NCBI RefSeq assembly: GCF_030651835.1
Contig: NZ_JAUSBX010000125.1
Location: 1 to 64,000, forward strand
DNA length: 64,000 bases
Direction: 5' to 3'
DNA from: Methylicorpusculum sp.
GTDB taxonomy: Bacteria; Pseudomonadota; Gammaproteobacteria; Methylococcales; Methylomonadaceae
Within the stretch, counting starts at the first letter, position 1, and the number at the start of each line of letters is the position of its first letter. The translations under genes were made by a program, and so were the position numbers. Below, piece by piece: positions 56,224 to 64,000 of the stretch. The notes under the pieces are model-generated. The model was not told where the DNA came from and made no database searches. It worked only from the letters and a program-made list of their open reading frames with translations.

Positions 56224-56598
56224 ATGAATCACAACAACAGACCTTTATCACCCCATCTTCAAGTTTACAGGCTACCTCTGACCGGCATAGTGTCCATCAC
56301 TCATCGGATGACCGGTGTCATGCTGTCGTTTGGGTTGTTCCTGTTTGTTTATTTAGTTTCATCCATAGCCGGCGGATCTGATTCTTATGCATCAATGCAG
56401 GAGGTCATGGATATATGGCTATTTCGTTTGATGTATTGGGGCTTCATTTATGCCTTGTTTTTTCATTTGGTACACGGTGTGCGCCATTTGATTTGGGACA
56501 TGGGCAAAACGTATGAAAAAGAAAATCTGGACAGTCTGGCTATTAAAGAACTGATCATTTCTTTTTCTTTGACCTTATTTACTTTCATTTTTGTTTGA
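56224..56598 (+). CDS. sdhC: Succinate dehydrogenase cytochrome b556 subunit
   Basis: Membrane anchor that holds heme b and part of the ubiquinone site. 124 residues from ATG 56224 (a TTG six bases earlier is possible). Three TM helices, with RPLSPHLQVYRLPL and SITHRMTGV at the N-terminus. The heme-ligand His lies in HLVHGVRHL near 83-91. It overlaps nothing; sdhD starts 13 nt after its stop. Confidence 0.94.
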   Translation: MNHNNRPLSPHLQVYRLPLTGIVSITHRMTGVMLSFGLFLFVYLVSSIAGGSDSYASMQEVMDIWLFRLMYWGFIYALFFHLVHGVRHLIWDMGKTYEKENLDSLAIKELIISFSLTLFTFIFV

Positions 56599-56611
56599 TA
56601 GGCTGTTAATT

Positions 56612-56992
56612 ATGGATTTTAGAACCCCTTTATCAAAGGTTAAAGGTCTGGGCTCTGCAAAGTCCGGCACTTCACATTGGTGGTTGCAGCGAGTGACAGC
56701 CGTAGCGCTGGTCCCGTTGTCATACTGGTTAGTAATATTGCTCGATATGACTTTAAATGCCCCTTATCAAGAAACAGTAGCATGGATGAATGAGCCTTTT
56801 CACTCGGTGTGCATCATTGCCTGGGTTCTGGCTGTTTTCTATCATTCGGCACTGGGTTTGCAAGTTGTGATTGAAGATTACGTGTCCCAGGAAGGCATCA
56901 AAATCGTTGCTGTCTGGTCCGTCAATTTGGTTTTCCTGTTGTTTGCATTGGCCGCATTGATAGCCGTTTTTAAAATTATATTGGTAGGGTAA
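56612..56992 (+). CDS. sdhD: Succinate dehydrogenase membrane anchor subunit
   Basis: Second anchor subunit, 126 residues from the ATG at 56612. An in-frame TTG start overlapping sdhC would add seven residues. Three TM helices. HWWLQRVTAVALVPL opens helix 1 and FYHSALGLQVVIEDYV near 77-92 carries the conserved His and Asp-Tyr of the heme and quinone region. It ends three bases before sdhA. Confidence 0.93.
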   Translation: MDFRTPLSKVKGLGSAKSGTSHWWLQRVTAVALVPLSYWLVILLDMTLNAPYQETVAWMNEPFHSVCIIAWVLAVFYHSALGLQVVIEDYVSQEGIKIVAVWSVNLVFLLFALAALIAVFKIILVG

Positions 56993-56995
56993 ATC

Positions 56996-58780
56996 ATGTC
57001 AGGAAGTTACAAAATAATTGAGCATTCTCACGATGTCGTTGTTGTTGGGGCAGGAGGCGCTGGACTTAGAGCAACATTTGGCATGGTTGAAAAAGGGTTG
57101 AAAACAGCCTGTATTTCCAAAGTTTTTCCTACTCGCAGTCATACCGTTGCCGCTCAGGGAGGCATCAGTGCTGCGCTCGGCAATATGGGTGAAGATGATT
57201 GGCGATTTCACATGTATGACACCGTCAAAGGATCTGACTGGTTAGGCGATCAGGATGCTATCGAATACATGTGCCGCGAAGCAATACCCGCCATTATTGA
57301 GTTGGAACATTACGGGGTGCCGTTTTCACGGACTCCGGAAGGTAAAATCTACCAGCGCGCATTTGGCGGGATGACGACGCATTATGGTAAAGGTCAGGCT
57401 CAGCGCACTTGTGCAGCGGCCGATGTGACCGGTCATGCGATTTTGCATACGCTGTATCAGCAAGCGCTAAAGCACAATGCCGAATTCTTTGTCGAATACA
57501 TCGCACTCGATTTGATTATGGAAGGTGATGAATGCCGGGGTGTGCTGACCTGGTGTTTGGAAGACGGCCAATTGCATTTGTTTAAAGGCCACATGACGGT
57601 TCTGGCAACCGGTGGTTTTGGGCGAAGCTTTTTTTCCTGTACCTCTGCGCACACTGTAACCGGTGATGGTAATGCCATGGTGTTGCGTGCCGGTTTGCCG
57701 CTGCAGGATATGGAATTTATTCAGTTTCATCCTACCGGCATTTATGGTTCGGGCTGTTTGATTACTGAAGGCGTGAGAGGTGAGGGTGGGTATCTGACCA
57801 ACTCAGAGGGGGAGCGTTTTATGGAGCGCTACGCGCCTTCTGCCAAAGATTTGGCATCGCGGGATGTGGTCAGTCGGGCAATGACGATTGAGATCAATGA
57901 AGGCCGTGGCGTAGGCCCGTTAAAAGACCATATTTATCTGCATATTGAGCATCTGGATCCGGCTATCATCTATGAACGTTTGCCCGGTATCGCTGAAACG
58001 GCACGTATTTTTGCCGGTGTTGATGTGACTAAACAGCCCATTCCAGTACTGCCTACAGTTCATTACAACATGGGCGGTATTCCCACCAACTATAAGGCCG
58101 AAGTGGTTACCTTAAAAGAAGGCAATCCTGATCACATTGTGCCCGGTTTGATGGCCATAGGTGAAGCGGCCTGTGTATCGGTTCATGGTGCTAATCGATT
58201 GGGTTCCAACTCCTTGCTTGACTTAGTGGTATTTGGCCGTTCTGCAGCCATCCGTTGTGCTGAATTAGTCAAACCCGGCTCGTCCCACAAGCCGCTGGCC
58301 AAAAATGCTTGCGATAAAGCGATAGAGCGGTTCGATAAAATTCGTAATGCCAATGGTAGTCTCGCTACTTCTGAAATCCGTTTGAACATGCAAAAATCCA
58401 TGCAAACGAAAGCCGCCGTATTTAGAACCGGGGCAACGCTGGAAGAAGGTGCCAGGCAGATCGCAGAAATACGCGCTACGTTTGAAGATGTCAAAGTCTC
58501 CGACAAATCGATGATTTGGAATACCGATCTGGTGGAGACATTGGAACTGGATAATTTGTTGGCGCAAGCCTCCGTCACGATTAACGCAGCGGCTAATAGA
58601 AAAGAAAGCCGTGGAGGACATGCGAGGGAAGATTTTTCTAAACGAGATGATGCAAACTGGATGAAACATACACTGACGTGGCTGAATGACGATAAAGTCA
58701 CAATCGACTACAGGCCGGTTCATATGTACACATTATCTGACGAAGTTGACGTCATTCCACCTAAAGAGAGGGTTTACTAA
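56996..58780 (+). CDS. sdhA: Succinate dehydrogenase flavoprotein subunit
   Basis: 594-residue catalytic subunit that oxidises succinate to fumarate. [11 protein letters not shown] binds FAD near 16-26, and the FAD-linked His is in [11 protein letters not shown] near 46-56. Active-site residues lie in QFHPTGIY near 242 and in the [17 protein letters not shown] stretch near 280-296. NMGGIPTNY near 356 and the C-terminal HAREDF are usual. The stop overlaps the sdhB start by one base. Flavinylation needs SdhE, encoded just downstream. Confidence 0.98.
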   Translation: MSGSYKIIEHSHDVVVVGAGGAGLRATFGMVEKGLKTACISKVFPTRSHTVAAQGGISAALGNMGEDDWRFHMYDTVKGSDWLGDQDAIEYMCREAIPAIIELEHYGVPFSRTPEGKIYQRAFGGMTTHYGKGQAQRTCAAADVTGHAILHTLYQQALKHNAEFFVEYIALDLIMEGDECRGVLTWCLEDGQLHLFKGHMTVLATGGFGRSFFSCTSAHTVTGDGNAMVLRAGLPLQDMEFIQFHPTGIYGSGCLITEGVRGEGGYLTNSEGERFMERYAPSAKDLASRDVVSRAMTIEINEGRGVGPLKDHIYLHIEHLDPAIIYERLPGIAETARIFAGVDVTKQPIPVLPTVHYNMGGIPTNYKAEVVTLKEGNPDHIVPGLMAIGEAACVSVHGANRLGSNSLLDLVVFGRSAAIRCAELVKPGSSHKPLAKNACDKAIERFDKIRNANGSLATSEIRLNMQKSMQTKAAVFRTGATLEEGARQIAEIRATFEDVKVSDKSMIWNTDLVETLELDNLLAQASVTINAAANRKESRGGHAREDFSKRDDANWMKHTLTWLNDDKVTIDYRPVHMYTLSDEVDVIPPKERVY

Positions 58781-59565
58781 TGGTAGAATTTACGCTGCCC
58801 AAAAATTCAGTCATAAAAGAAGGTAAAACCTTCAAAGCCGCACCAGGGGTGACCAATATCCGCCGGTTTGAAGTGTATCGCTGGGATCCGGATAGTGGTG
58901 AGAATCCCCGTATCGATATTTATGAAATCGACATGGACACCTGTGGACCCATGGTGCTGGATGCCATACTGAAAATCAAGAATGAAATCGACAGCACATT
59001 GACCTTCCGGCGCTCATGCCGTGAAGGGGTTTGCGGATCGTGTGCGATGACCGTCAATGGTAAGAATACGCTGGCGTGTACTAAAGCAATCAGCGATTAT
59101 CCCGATACCGTCAAAATATTTCCTTTGCCGCATATGTCAGTGGTCAAAGATCTGGTGCCTGATATGACGCACTTCTTTGCTCAATATGCGTCCATCAAAC
59201 CGTGGATAGAAACCCAAACGCCACCGCCGGCAGATTCCGAAAGACTGCAAAGCAAAGAGGACCGGGCCAAGCTTGATGGGCTATATGAATGCGTGCTTTG
59301 CGCTTGTTGCTCGACCAGTTGTCCAAGTTACTGGTGGAATAGTGATCGTTATTTAGGGCCTGCTATTTTGTTACAGGCTTATCGGTGGATTGTCGATAGC
59401 CGTGATGAGAATACCGGTGAACGTCTGGACGAGTTGGAAGATCCTTTCAAGTTGTATCGTTGTCATACGATTATGAATTGTACCGATACTTGCCCCAAAG
59501 GATTGAACCCGGCTAAAGCGATTGCGGAAACCAAAAAGCTGCTGACTCAAAGAAAGCTGGGCTGA
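58780..59565 (+). CDS. sdhB: Succinate dehydrogenase iron-sulfur subunit
   Basis: 261-residue electron-transfer subunit with all three cluster motifs: [2Fe-2S] [16 protein letters not shown] near 84-99, [4Fe-4S] [12 protein letters not shown] near 172-183 and [3Fe-4S] [17 protein letters not shown] near 229-245. The first motif is followed by Cys in TLACTKA. One-base overlap with both sdhA and sdhE shows tight translational coupling. Confidence 0.98.
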   Translation: MVEFTLPKNSVIKEGKTFKAAPGVTNIRRFEVYRWDPDSGENPRIDIYEIDMDTCGPMVLDAILKIKNEIDSTLTFRRSCREGVCGSCAMTVNGKNTLACTKAISDYPDTVKIFPLPHMSVVKDLVPDMTHFFAQYASIKPWIETQTPPPADSERLQSKEDRAKLDGLYECVLCACCSTSCPSYWWNSDRYLGPAILLQAYRWIVDSRDENTGERLDELEDPFKLYRCHTIMNCTDTCPKGLNPAKAIAETKKLLTQRKLG

Positions 59566-59807
59566 TGGCTAATCTCAGTCAACTGCGGTGGCAATGCCGC
59601 CGCGGCACACTGGAATTGGATTTAATGTTAATGCGTTATCTGGAGGCCTCTTACGAAGGCGCGTCTCCAGACGAACAAACGTGGTTTGTTCAATTATTGA
59701 CGTTAGAAGATAATGTCTTGATGCCGTTATTGATGGGTGAGCAGCAAGCAGAAATTGAAAGCTTGAGGTTTATCGTTAAAAAAATTCGTTCTGTGTCGCC
59801 TAGTTAG
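59565..59807 (+). CDS. sdhE: Succinate dehydrogenase assembly factor SdhE (YgfY)
   Basis: An 80-residue helical protein that promotes covalent attachment of FAD to SdhA. The RGxxE motif is Arg13-Gly14-Thr-Leu-Glu17 in CRRGTLELDLML, followed by the family WFVQLL and DNVLMPLL segments. Last gene of sdhCDAB-sdhE, overlapping sdhB by one base. Confidence 0.93.
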   Translation: MANLSQLRWQCRRGTLELDLMLMRYLEASYEGASPDEQTWFVQLLTLEDNVLMPLLMGEQQAEIESLRFIVKKIRSVSPS

Positions 59808-59882
59808 TCAGTCTGTCCCTTGATGTTCGCGGTTATTCAACCGGAATTACATTTCCAAATCACTGCTTTAATTATTGATGAA

Positions 59883-59912
59883 TCACTTCCCCAAATCAAA
59901 ACGGGGAAGTGA
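59883..59912. terminator. Terminator between sdhE and the FlgO-like gene
   Basis: TCACTTCCCC (59883-59892) and GGGGAAGTGA (59903-59912) form a perfect 10-bp stem with a 10-base loop. T-tails are weak (CTTATTATTG), but the position between two convergent stops supports the call. Confidence 0.65.
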
Positions 59913-59925
59913 CTTATTATTGCGT

Positions 59926-60555
59926 TTATTCTAACGGCTCAAATTCTGATTTTGATTCGTCAGTATCCGCTTTTTCGGCTTCTGCCGGCTTATTTACTTC
60001 CTTTTCGACTTTTTCTATTTTCTTTGGCTTGAGCAGGTTTTTGACATCAGGCCCCATTGCGACTGATAAATCAGAAGTTGAGATAAAGTGCCCGGTTTCT
60101 ATATCAACCACTCTTAATGAAATATAGGCATGTTCTTTACCTGGCGCGAATACGCCGATAATGAGAGCGCTGGCGCCCACTTTGTTCAAATCGGCTTTGG
60201 TCGCATCGGAAAGATGTAAAATGCCGCTGTCATTTTTCACGAAGATTTCAGTAGGCAATTCCATTCCCATGATCTGATAACCTGACCGGTGTAAAGCTGA
60301 AGAAATCTGCTCGGATATAATTCTGCCGAATGACAGGGTCTGGCCTAAATCATCGGTATTGACCAATGAATTAATCACTACAAGACTGCCGCGCGGTAAT
60401 GGCTGTCTCAGATTTTTGATTAAATCCTGAACGGCATCGTAACTGACTTCAACTAAATCATCATCGTCAACTTCATCGGAATAATACATAGGCCCGCATC
60501 CTGAAAGAGCGAGCGAGGCTAAAAACAATAAAGTGATTGTTTGGGATCTGATCAT
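59926..60555 (-). CDS. FlgO-family outer-membrane lipoprotein
   Basis: 209 residues. The lipoprotein signal peptide ends in ALSGC, with lipidated Cys20. The mature domain (about 40-175) has the FlgO features VVINSLVNTDDLGQTLSFGR, SSALHRSGYQIM and YISLRVVDIETG, and an acidic Lys/Glu tail. FlgO of Vibrio helps keep flagella stably attached, but homologues occur in non-flagellar loci and no flagellar gene is near. The role here is therefore open. Downstream of the small membrane gene with a 211-nt gap. Confidence 0.78.
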   Translation of the reverse strand: MIRSQTITLLFLASLALSGCGPMYYSDEVDDDDLVEVSYDAVQDLIKNLRQPLPRGSLVVINSLVNTDDLGQTLSFGRIISEQISSALHRSGYQIMGMELPTEIFVKNDSGILHLSDATKADLNKVGASALIIGVFAPGKEHAYISLRVVDIETGHFISTSDLSVAMGPDVKNLLKPKKIEKVEKEVNKPAEAEKADTDESKSEFEPLE

Positions 60556-60766
60556 ATAAACGTCTCCTGGAAATTAAGCGGCAAGTTCAGCCTATATTAT
60601 AGATGGCGCTATAAGGATTTAAGCTGAACTTTTTAGTATTTATGCTGAAAATATTCAGATTTGTGAGTTGATGCAGCGAGATTGCTTTATTGTTGGTAAG
60701 GTGCCGGTTAAGCCGGATAGTTTGGAACAAACAATAACTTATTGTTTAAATATAATTTTTTCAAAA

Positions 60767-60970
60767 TTAAAACCAGCTGAACTTTGAATTAAGAAAGTAA
60801 ATGATTGAAAACAGGGTGAGTTCAAAAAAGGCGAGTAACCAGAAATAAAATACAAAAAAAATGACTCTAATTTGCTTTTCTTCCTGTTTTTTACCTCTGG
60901 CTAATAGCAATCCACCCAAAAATGCGAGCAGCAGCATTGCTATCAAGCCAATGATGACAGGATTGTTCAT
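60767..60970 (-). CDS. Small membrane protein of unknown function after ftsK
   Basis: 67 residues with two TM helices (about 4-24 and 36-60) around a short Lys/Glu-rich loop (GKKQEEKQIR). It ends in a hydrophobic stretch with Trp-Phe. It begins two bases after the ftsK stop, so it is almost certainly translated from the ftsK message. No family recognised. Confidence 0.6.
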   Translation of the reverse strand: MNNPVIIGLIAMLLLAFLGGLLLARGKKQEEKQIRVIFFVFYFWLLAFFELTLFSIIYFLNSKFSWF

Positions 60971-60972
60971 GG

Positions 60973-63252
60973 TTAGTCTTTAGGTGGAGGCGGGGCTAAA
61001 ACCTCTCTTGAGCCATTTGTTTCGGCTGAACTGACAATGCCGGCCGATTCCATGTCTTCAATCATTCGTGCAGCCCTGTTATAGCCTACTTTAAAGCGTC
61101 TTTGAACGCTGGATATTGAGGCTTTACGGGATTCTGTGACAAACATGACCGCTTCGTCGTAAAGGGGGTCTGTTTCGCTATCGTCACTCGTGTTTCCGCC
61201 GAAACCGTCGCTGCTATCGGATTTTTCCTGAGTAATTTCTTCAAGATAATTAGCAGGCCCTGTTTTTTTCAAGAATTCAACGACACGGTGGACTTCATGA
61301 TCATCGACAAATGCGCCATGCGCTCTGATCGGGATGCTGGTGCCGGAAGGCAGAAAGAGCATGTCACCATTGCCTAAAAGGGTTTCAGCCCCACCTTGAT
61401 CCAGAATGGTACGGGAATCGATACGTGAAGAAACCTGGAACGAAATACGAGTTGGCACGTTTGCTTTAATCAAGCCCGTCAAGACATCGACTGAGGGCCG
61501 TTGTGTCGCCAGAATCAAATGGATGCCGGCAGCCCGTGCTTTTTGGGCGAGTCTTGCAATCAACTCCTCAACTTTTTTGCCGACAATCATCATCATGTCT
61601 GCCAGTTCATCGATCACAATAACAATGCTGGGCAACGTAGTCAGCGTCGGGAATTCCTCGCCATCTTCTAAAGGTCTTTCCAAAACGAAGAACGGATCAC
61701 GGATGGTTTCTCCCTTTTCGGCGGTGTCATTGATCAGTTGATTAAAACCGGCCAGATTGCGCACTCCCATTTTAGACATCAGTTTATAGCGTCGTTCCAT
61801 CTCGCCCACCGCCCAACGAAGCGAATTACTGGCTTCTTTCATATCGGTAACGACCGGGGTCAGCAAATGTGGGATGCCATCGTACACCGACAATTCCAGC
61901 ATTTTCGGGTCGATCATGATCATTCGGACGTCTTGAGGCGTCGACTTATAGAGCAGACTGAGGATCATGGTATTGATTGCGACCGATTTTCCGGAGCCGG
62001 TGGTGCCGGCAACCAAAGCATGAGGCATTTTGCCGAGATCCGCTACTACCGGAATGCCCGAGATATCTTTTCCCAATGCTAAGGTCAGTGCGGACTTGGC
62101 TTTCTCAAATCCGTTGGAGGCTAATAATTCCTTCAGGTTGACTATTTCGCGTTCTTGATTGGGAATCTCAAGACCTATGACAGATTTGCCGGGAATGATT
62201 TCGACAATTCGGACACTGGAGACAGATAAGGCTCTGGCCAAATCTTTCGACAAACTGCTGATGCGGCTTACTTTTACGCCTGCGGCCGGTTGTAACTCAA
62301 ATCGGGTAATAACAGGACCTGGATGAACCGCAACGACCTCAACAACCACGTTAAAGTCTTGGAGGATATCTTCAACCAGGCGAGACATTTCCTCCAGTTC
62401 GCTTTGGGTATAGCCTTTCACGCGCGTATCGCGTTCATCCAGTAAATCTAAAGTAGGCAATTGTCCTGAGCTGACTTTTGAAAGGTCGACTCGAATGGCT
62501 TGCTTCGACGAGGGTTTAGGTTTGTTTTCAAAGATTGGTTCAGGTTGAAAAACGGAAGGAGCCGTCTTTTTACGTGCTTTGGTGTCAGGTTTTTGGGTTT
62601 GCGCGGGTGACGCTTCTTCGTTATGGGTTTCGGGTGCAAACTCGTCATGAGTCAGTTTTAATAATTGCCGGGTCAAAAAACGGCAAAACAACAAAGAGTA
62701 TTTACCTACATCATCGATAACTTTTAACCAGGATACACCGGTAAATAAGGTGATTCCTGCCAATAAAACCGCCAGTGATAATAATGTTGCACCGGAGTCA
62801 CCGACTATTACAACCAAAGAATCGCCAATTTCCTGGCCCAGAATGCCGCCGGTATTTCGAGGTAATTCAATAGGCGCTCTCAACAGATGAAGATAAAGTA
62901 ACGCGGTTCCGGATAAGGTGGTGGCAATAAAGCCAAGCCATCTGAGGCTTAATATGAATTTACCATTGTTCGATTGGCCCTGGGTATACACCAAGCAGCC
63001 ATGCCAGCCAATCATGACAGGGAAAAGGTAAGCCATGATGCCAAACAAGCTCAGACAGAAATCCGAAAGCCATGCGCCCACCATGCCGCCCGCGTTGACT
63101 ATCGCTTGCCCCGATCCGCTATGAGACCATCCTGAATCCTCGTTGCTGAAAGTAACCAGGGAAATTAAAAAAAACACTGCTACTGTGGATAAGCCCAGCA
63201 ATGCTATTTCTCGTAATCCACGAATTGTTTTTTCTTCTATCACGGCAGACAT
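60973..63252 (-). CDS. ftsK: DNA translocase FtsK
   Basis: Hexameric septal DNA pump for chromosome dimer resolution. 759 residues from ATG 63252, chosen because AGGGAAC sits just upstream; a longer start adds eleven residues without a site. Four TM helices lie in the first 185 residues, then a short linker (about 185-260), the alpha domain, the beta motor domain with Walker [14 protein letters not shown] and Walker [14 protein letters not shown], and a winged-helix gamma domain (about 690-745; [15 protein letters not shown]) that reads KOPS and contacts XerD. The linker is much shorter than in E. coli, as in many gammaproteobacteria. Confidence 0.97.
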   Translation of the reverse strand: MSAVIEEKTIRGLREIALLGLSTVAVFFLISLVTFSNEDSGWSHSGSGQAIVNAGGMVGAWLSDFCLSLFGIMAYLFPVMIGWHGCLVYTQGQSNNGKFILSLRWLGFIATTLSGTALLYLHLLRAPIELPRNTGGILGQEIGDSLVVIVGDSGATLLSLAVLLAGITLFTGVSWLKVIDDVGKYSLLFCRFLTRQLLKLTHDEFAPETHNEEASPAQTQKPDTKARKKTAPSVFQPEPIFENKPKPSSKQAIRVDLSKVSSGQLPTLDLLDERDTRVKGYTQSELEEMSRLVEDILQDFNVVVEVVAVHPGPVITRFELQPAAGVKVSRISSLSKDLARALSVSSVRIVEIIPGKSVIGLEIPNQEREIVNLKELLASNGFEKAKSALTLALGKDISGIPVVADLGKMPHALVAGTTGSGKSVAINTMILSLLYKSTPQDVRMIMIDPKMLELSVYDGIPHLLTPVVTDMKEASNSLRWAVGEMERRYKLMSKMGVRNLAGFNQLINDTAEKGETIRDPFFVLERPLEDGEEFPTLTTLPSIVIVIDELADMMMIVGKKVEELIARLAQKARAAGIHLILATQRPSVDVLTGLIKANVPTRISFQVSSRIDSRTILDQGGAETLLGNGDMLFLPSGTSIPIRAHGAFVDDHEVHRVVEFLKKTGPANYLEEITQEKSDSSDGFGGNTSDDSETDPLYDEAVMFVTESRKASISSVQRRFKVGYNRAARMIEDMESAGIVSSAETNGSREVLAPPPPKD

Positions 63253-64000
<748 letters not shown>

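Noticed and set aside
58183-58701. 172-codon minus-strand open frame inside sdhA
   Set aside because: It lies opposite conserved SdhA sequence with no independent start signal or domain.

Overview
The window is chromosomal core DNA from a gammaproteobacterium with moderate GC content. Almost every gene is a housekeeping gene of that class, and several neighbourhoods are typical of it: fmdB-aspS, hrcA-grpE-dnaK-dnaJ-dapB, scpA-scpB-rluB, sdhCDAB-sdhE and nadK-recN. A PPi-type PEP carboxykinase, an H/G-type (probably non-discriminating) AspRS and the general gene style would fit a type I methanotroph (Methylococcales). No methane or methanol oxidation gene is present here, so that placement is only an inference. 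I saw no tRNA, rRNA, CRISPR array, prophage or complete insertion sequence.

Layout. 1-0.5 kb: a decayed minus-strand frame. 0.6-5.2 kb (minus): ilvD, an SH3/coiled-coil membrane protein, argF and argD, i.e. branched-chain amino acid and arginine synthesis. 5.3-8.4 kb: grxD, RNase T, the lipid-transport lipoprotein mlaA and pyrC. 8.5-14.1 kb (plus): fmdB, aspS, a DUF2780 lipoprotein, nadA and a sodium:solute symporter. 14.2-17.7 kb (minus): a 1154-residue PPi-dependent PEP carboxykinase. 18.4-21.0 kb: a stand-alone cyclic-nucleotide-binding protein, a DUF2905 membrane protein, folD and a Crp/Fnr regulator. 21.1-27.9 kb: a 164-bp inverted-repeat element, a cysteine-rich lipoprotein, a FecR-TPR-beta-barrel outer-membrane protein and a CHASE2 nucleotide cyclase. 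This is the least ordinary part of the window. 28.0-33.6 kb (minus): sucA-sucB-lpdA for the 2-oxoglutarate dehydrogenase complex, whose E3 gene lacks half of its redox-active disulfide. 34.1-39.3 kb: a DUF2914 protein, an H-NS family protein, an N-carbamoylputrescine-amidase-like hydrolase, recN and nadK. 39.6-45.7 kb: the CIRCE-controlled heat-shock operon and dapB. 45.8-47.3 kb: a DUF4124 protein, bacterioferritin and its ferredoxin. 47.6-54.0 kb (plus): a DinG/YoaA helicase, tsaB, a YciO-like protein, an M50 protease, scpA, scpB and rluB. 54.1-55.0 kb: a diguanylate cyclase. 55.4-59.8 kb: a 55-codon SdhAF4 gene, sdhCDAB and sdhE. 59.9-63.3 kb (minus): a FlgO-family lipoprotein, a small membrane protein and ftsK. 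The right edge cuts the start of trxB.

How the genes fit together. The 2-oxoglutarate and succinate dehydrogenases give two successive TCA steps, with two flavinylation factors (SdhE and SdhAF4) beside the second, and the PPi-PEPCK links PEP to oxaloacetate. The 18-28 kb block has two proteins with intact cNMP-binding signatures, a membrane nucleotide cyclase and an outer-membrane sensor-like barrel. It may form an envelope-to-cyclic-nucleotide signalling locus, though this is inferred from proximity and domains only.
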